From the NCBI GenBank assembly GCA_963402885.1, contig OY727098.1, forward strand, positions 21,748,717-21,812,716: a stretch of DNA of 64,000 nucleotides, in the 5' to 3' direction. Shown one piece after another: positions 57,801-63,800 of the stretch. The number at the start of each line of letters is the position of its first letter. The first letter of the stretch is position 1. The DNA comes from Antedon bifida. Taxonomy: Eukaryota; Echinodermata; Crinoidea; Comatulida; Antedonidae. The notes beneath the pieces were generated by a model. It saw only the letters and a list, made by a program, of their open reading frames with translations. It had not been told where the DNA came from and did not search any database. The position numbers and the translations under genes are program-made.

Positions 57801-60800
57801 GTTTCTGAACATAACTGGTTCAAGGCACTTTTCGTCACCACAAGTTTTTATACGAACACAACCCATTGCATACGGTGTAGTAAATGATTCAGGTAATTGT
57901 GTTGTTTGTACCCGACATTGGAGGATAAGAGCAACACTGCTACAAGTTCCTACTTGACAATCCCCAGTGCTTTCCGGAGTTACTGTTGCATTTGCCATTG
58001 ATCCATCTTCACATAACGCAGAAACAGTTACGGATTCACCGACCGTAGTAGCAACACATACTGTACCGTTTTCATTAGTGGTGTACTTTTCAATTATTCC
58101 TGATGAAATCTCCAGCACACTAAAATGTAGGTTACACAATAAAACATGTTTAATTGTATTGTTTCAAATACAACTCTATTATTATAAATATACGATATTG
58201 AGAAAAAGTAAAATATGTTTTTTTGTTAATAATTCGATTATTTGAAAATTACCTTATGTTTCTGAACATAACTGGTTCAAGGCACTTTTCGTCACCACAA
58301 GTTTTTATACGAACACAACCCATTGCATACGGTGTAGTAAATGATTCTGGTAATTGTGTTGTTTGTACCCGACATTGGAGGATAAGAGCAACACTGCTAC
58401 AAGTTCCTACTTGACAATCGCCAGTGCTTTCCGGAGTTACTGTTGCATTTGCCATTGATCCATCTTCACATAACGCAGAAACAGTTACGGATTCACCGAG
58501 CGTAGCAGCAACACATACTGTACCGTTTTCATTAGTGGTGTACTTTTCAATTATTCCTGATGAAATCTCCAGCACACTAAAATGTAGGTTACAAAATAAA
58601 ACATTTTTAATTGTATTGTTTCAAATACAACTCTATTATTAAAAATATACGATATTGAGAACGAGTAAAATATGTTTTTTTGTTAATAATTCGATTATTT
58701 GAAAATTACCTTATGTTTCTGAACATAACTGGTTCAAGGCACTTTTCGTCACCACAAGTTTGTATACGAACACAACCCATTGCATACGGTGTAGTAAATG
58801 ATTCTGGTAATTGTGTTGTTTGTACCCGACATTGGAGGATAAGAGCAACACTGCTACAAGTTCCTACAACACAATCCCCAGTGTTTTCGGGAGTTACTGT
58901 TGCATTTGCCATTGATCCATCTTCACATAACGCAGAAACAGTTACGGATTCACCGACCGTAGCAGCAACACATACTGTACCGTTTTCATTAGTAGTGTAC
59001 TTTTCAATTATTCCTGATGAAATCTCCAGCACACTAAAATGTAGGTTACAAAACAAAATATGTTTTTGCACATTGTTTCAAATACAACTCTATTATTATA
59101 AATATACGATATTGCGAAGTAATTAAATGTATTCTTTTGTTAATATTTCAATTATTTTAAAATTACCTTATGTTTCTGAACATAACTGGTTCAAGACACT
59201 TTTCATCAATACAAGTTTTTATACGAACACAACCAATTGCATACGGTGTAGTAAATGATTCTGGTAATTGTGTTGTTTGTGCCCGACATTGGAGGATAAG
59301 AGCAACATCGCTACAAGTTCCAACTTGACAATCACCGGTGCTTTCAGGAGTTACTGTTGCATTTGCCATTGATCCATCTTCACATAACGCAGAAACAGTT
59401 ACGGATTCACCGACCGTAGCAGCAACACATACTGTACCGTTTTCATTAGTAGTGTACTTTTCAATTATTCCTGATGAAATCTCCAGCACACTAAAATGTA
59501 AGTTACAAAACAAAATATTTGTATTTGCACATTTTTTCTAATACAACTCTATTATTATAACTATACGATAATAAGGAGAAAACTTATGGTTAATAATGCG
59601 ATTATTTGAAAATTACCTTATGTTTCTGAACATAACAGGTTCAAGGCACTTTTCATCAACACAAGTTTTTATACGAACACAACCCATTGCATATGGTGTA
59701 GTAAATGATTCTGGTAATTGTGTTGTTTGTGCCCGACATTGGAGTATAAGAGCAACATCGCTACAAGTTCCTACTTGACAATCCCCAGTGTTTTCGGGAG
59801 TTACTGTTGCATTTGCCATTGATCCATCTTCACATAAGGCAGAAACAGTTACGGATTCACCGAGCGTAGCAGCAACACATACTGTACTGTTTTCATTAGT
59901 GGTGTACTTTTCAATTATTCCTGATGAAATCTCTAGCACACTAAAATGTAGGTTACAAAACAAAACATGTTTTTGCACATTGTTTCAAATACAACTCTAT
60001 TATTATAAATATACGATATTGCGAAGTAATTAAATGTATTCTTTTGTTAATATTTCAATTATTTTAAAATTACCTTATGTTTCTGAACATAACTGGTTCA
60101 AGACACTTTTCATCAATACAAGTTTTTATACGAACACAACCCATTGCATACGGTGTAGTAAATGATTCTGGTAATTGTGTTGTTTGTGCCCGACATTGGA
60201 GGATAAGAGCAACATCGCTACAAGTTCCTACTTGACAATCCCCAGTGTTTTCGGGAGTTACTGTTGCATTTGCCATTGATCCATCTTCACATAACGCAGA
60301 AACAGTTACGGATTCACCGAGCGTAGCAGCAACACATACTGTACCGTTTTCATTAGTGGTGTACTTTTCAATTATTCCTGATGAAATCTCCAGCACACTA
60401 AAATGTAGGTTACAAAACAAAACACGTTTTTGCACATTGTTTCAATTACAACTCTATTATTATAAATATACGATATTGCGAAGTAATTAAATGTATTCTT
60501 TTGTTAATATTTCAATTATTTTAAAATTACCTTATGTTTCTGAACATAACTGGTTCAAGACACTTTTCATCAATACAAGTTTTTATACGAACACAACCCA
60601 TTGCATACGGTGTAGTAAATGATTCAGGTAATTGTGTTGTTTGTACCAGACATTGGAGGATAAGAGCAACACTGCTACAAGTTCCTACTTGACAATCCCC
60701 AGTGCTTTCCGGAGTTACTGTTGCATTTGCCATTGATCCATCTTCACAGAACGCAGAAACAGTTACGGATTCACCGACCGTAGCAGCAACACATACTGTA

Positions 60801-63800
60801 CCGTTTTCATTAGTGGTGTACTTTTCAATTATTCCTGATGAAATCTCCAGCACACTAAAATGGAGGTTCCAAAATAAAACATATTTAATTGTATTATTTC
60901 AAATACAACTCTATTATTATAAATATACGATATGTAGAAAAAGTAAAATATGTTTTTTTGTTATTAATTCGATTATTTGAAAATTACCTTATGTTTCTGA
61001 ACATAACAGGTTCAAGACACTTTCCATCAACACAAGTTTTTATACGAACACAACCCATTGCATACGGTGTAGTAAATGATTCTGGTAATTGTGTTGTTTG
61101 TGCCCGACATTGGAGTATAAGAGCAACATCGCTACAAGTTCCTACTTGACAATCACCGTTGCTTTCCGGAGTTACTGTTGCATTTGCCATTAATCCATCT
61201 TCACATAACGCAGAAACAGTTACGGATTCACCGAGCGTAGCAGCAACACATACTGTACCGTTTTCATTAGTGGTGTACTTTTCAATTATTCCTGATGAAA
61301 TCCCCAGCACACTAAAATGTAGGTTACAAAACAAAACATTTTTATTTGCAATTTTTTTGAAATACAAATCTATTATTATAACTATACGATAATAAGGAGA
61401 AAACCTATGGTTAATAATGCGATTATTTGAAAATTACCTTATGTTTCTGAACATAACTGGTTCAAGGCACTTTTCATCAACACAAGTTTTTATACGAACA
61501 CAACCCATTGCATACGGTGTAGTAAATGATTCTGGTAATTGTGTTGTTTGTGCCCGACATTGGAGGATAAGAGCAACACTGCTACAAGTTCCTACTTGAC
61601 AATCCCCAGTGCTTTCCGGAGTTACTGTTGCATTTGCCATTGATCCATCTTCACATAACGCAGAAACAGTTACGGATTCACCGACCGTAGCAGCAACACA
61701 AACTGTACCGTTTTCATTAGTGGTGTACTTTTCAATTATTCCTGATGAAATCTCCAGCACACTAAAATGTAGGTTACACAATAAAACATGTTTAATTGTA
61801 TTGTTCAAATACAACTCTATTATTATAAATATACGATATTGAGAACGAGTAAAATATGTTTTTTTGTTAATAATTCGATTATTTGAAAATTACCTTATGT
61901 TTCTGAACATAACTGGTTCAAGGCACTTTTCGTCACCACAAGTTTTTATACGAACACAACCCATTGCATACGGTGTAGTAAATGATTCAGGTAATTGTGT
62001 TGTTTGTACCCGACATTGGAGGATAAGAGCAACACTGCTACAAGTTCCTACTTGACAATCCCCAGTGCTTTCCGGAGTTACTGTTGCATTTGCCATTGAT
62101 CCATCTTCACATAACGCAGAAACAGTTACGGATTCACCGACCGTAGTAGCAACACATACTGTACCGTTTTCATTAGTGGTGTACTTTTCAATTATTCCTG
62201 ATGAAATCTCCAGCACACTAAAATGTAGGTTACACAATAAAACATTTTTAATTGTATTGTTTCAAATACAACTCTATTATTATAAATATACGATATTGAG
62301 AAAAAGTAAAATATGTTTTTTTGTTAATAATTCGATTATTTGAAAATTACCTTATGTTTCTGAACATAACTGGTTCAAGGCACTTTTCGTCACCACAAGT
62401 TTTTATACGAACACAACCCATTGCATACGGTGTAGTAAATGATTCTGGTAATTGTGTTGTTTGTACCCGACATTGGAGGATAAGAGCAACACTGCTACAA
62501 GTTCCTACTTGACAATCGCCAGTGCTTTCCGGAGTTACTGTTGCATTTGCCATTGATCCATCTTCACATAACGCAGAAACAGTTACGGATTCACCGAGCG
62601 TAGCAGCAACACATACTGTACCGTTTTCATTAGTGGTGTACTTTTCAATTATTCCTGATGAAATCTCCAGCACACTAAAATGTAGGTTACAAAATAAAAC
62701 ATTTTTAATTGTATTGTTTCAAATACAACTCTATTATTAAAAATATACGATATTGAGAACGAGTAAAATATGTTTTTTTGTTAATAATTCGATTATTTGA
62801 AAATTACCTTATGTTTCTGAACATAACTGGTTCAAGGCACTTTTCGTCACCACAAGTTTGTATACGAACACAACCCATTGCATACGGTGTAGTAAATGAT
62901 TCTGGTAATTGTGTTGTTTGTACCCGACATTGGAGGATAAGAGCAACACTGCTACAAGTTCCTACTTGACAATCCCCAGTGCTTTCCGGAGTTACTGTTG
63001 CATTTGCCATTGATCCATCTTCACATAACGCAGAAACAGTTACGGATTCACCGACCGTAGCAGCAACACATACTGTACCGTTTTCATTAGTGGTGTACTT
63101 TTCAATTATTCCTGATGAAATCTCCAGCACACTAAAATGTAGGTTACAAAATAAAACATGTTTAATTGTATTGTTTCAAATACAACTCTATCATTATAAA
63201 TATACGATATTGAGAAAAAGTAAAATATGTTTTTTTTGTTAATAATTCGATTATTTGAAAATTACCTTATGTTTCTGAATATAACTGGTTCAAGGCACTT
63301 TTCGTCACCACAAGTTTTTATACGAACACAACCCATTGCATACGGTGTATTAAATGATTCTGGTAATTGTGTTGTTTGTACCCGACATTGGAGGATAAGA
63401 GCAACACTGCTACACGTTCCTACTTGACAATCCCCAGTGCTTTCCGGAGTGACTGTTGCATTTGCCATTGATCCATCTTCACATAACGCAGAAACAGTTA
63501 CGGATTCACCGATCGTAGCAGCAACACATACTGTACCATTTTCATTAGTGGTGTACTTTTCAATTATTCCTGATGAAATCTCCAGTACACTAAAATGTAG
63601 GTTACAAAATAAAACATTTTAAATTGTATTGTTTCAAATACAACTCTATTATTATAAATATACGATATTGAGAACGATTAAAATATGTTTTTTTGTTAAT
63701 AATTCGATTATTTGAAAATTACCTTATGTTTCTGAACATAACTGGTTCAAGGCACTTTTCGTCACCACAACTTTTTATACGAACACAACCCATTGCATAC

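Noticed and set aside
22310..63622. Dozens of plus-strand open frames of 60-148 residues over the arrays
   Set aside because: They are antisense to the repeat exon, recur with the same period, cross into introns and have no splice logic or domain. The minus-strand frame has cysteines, sequons and splice sites.
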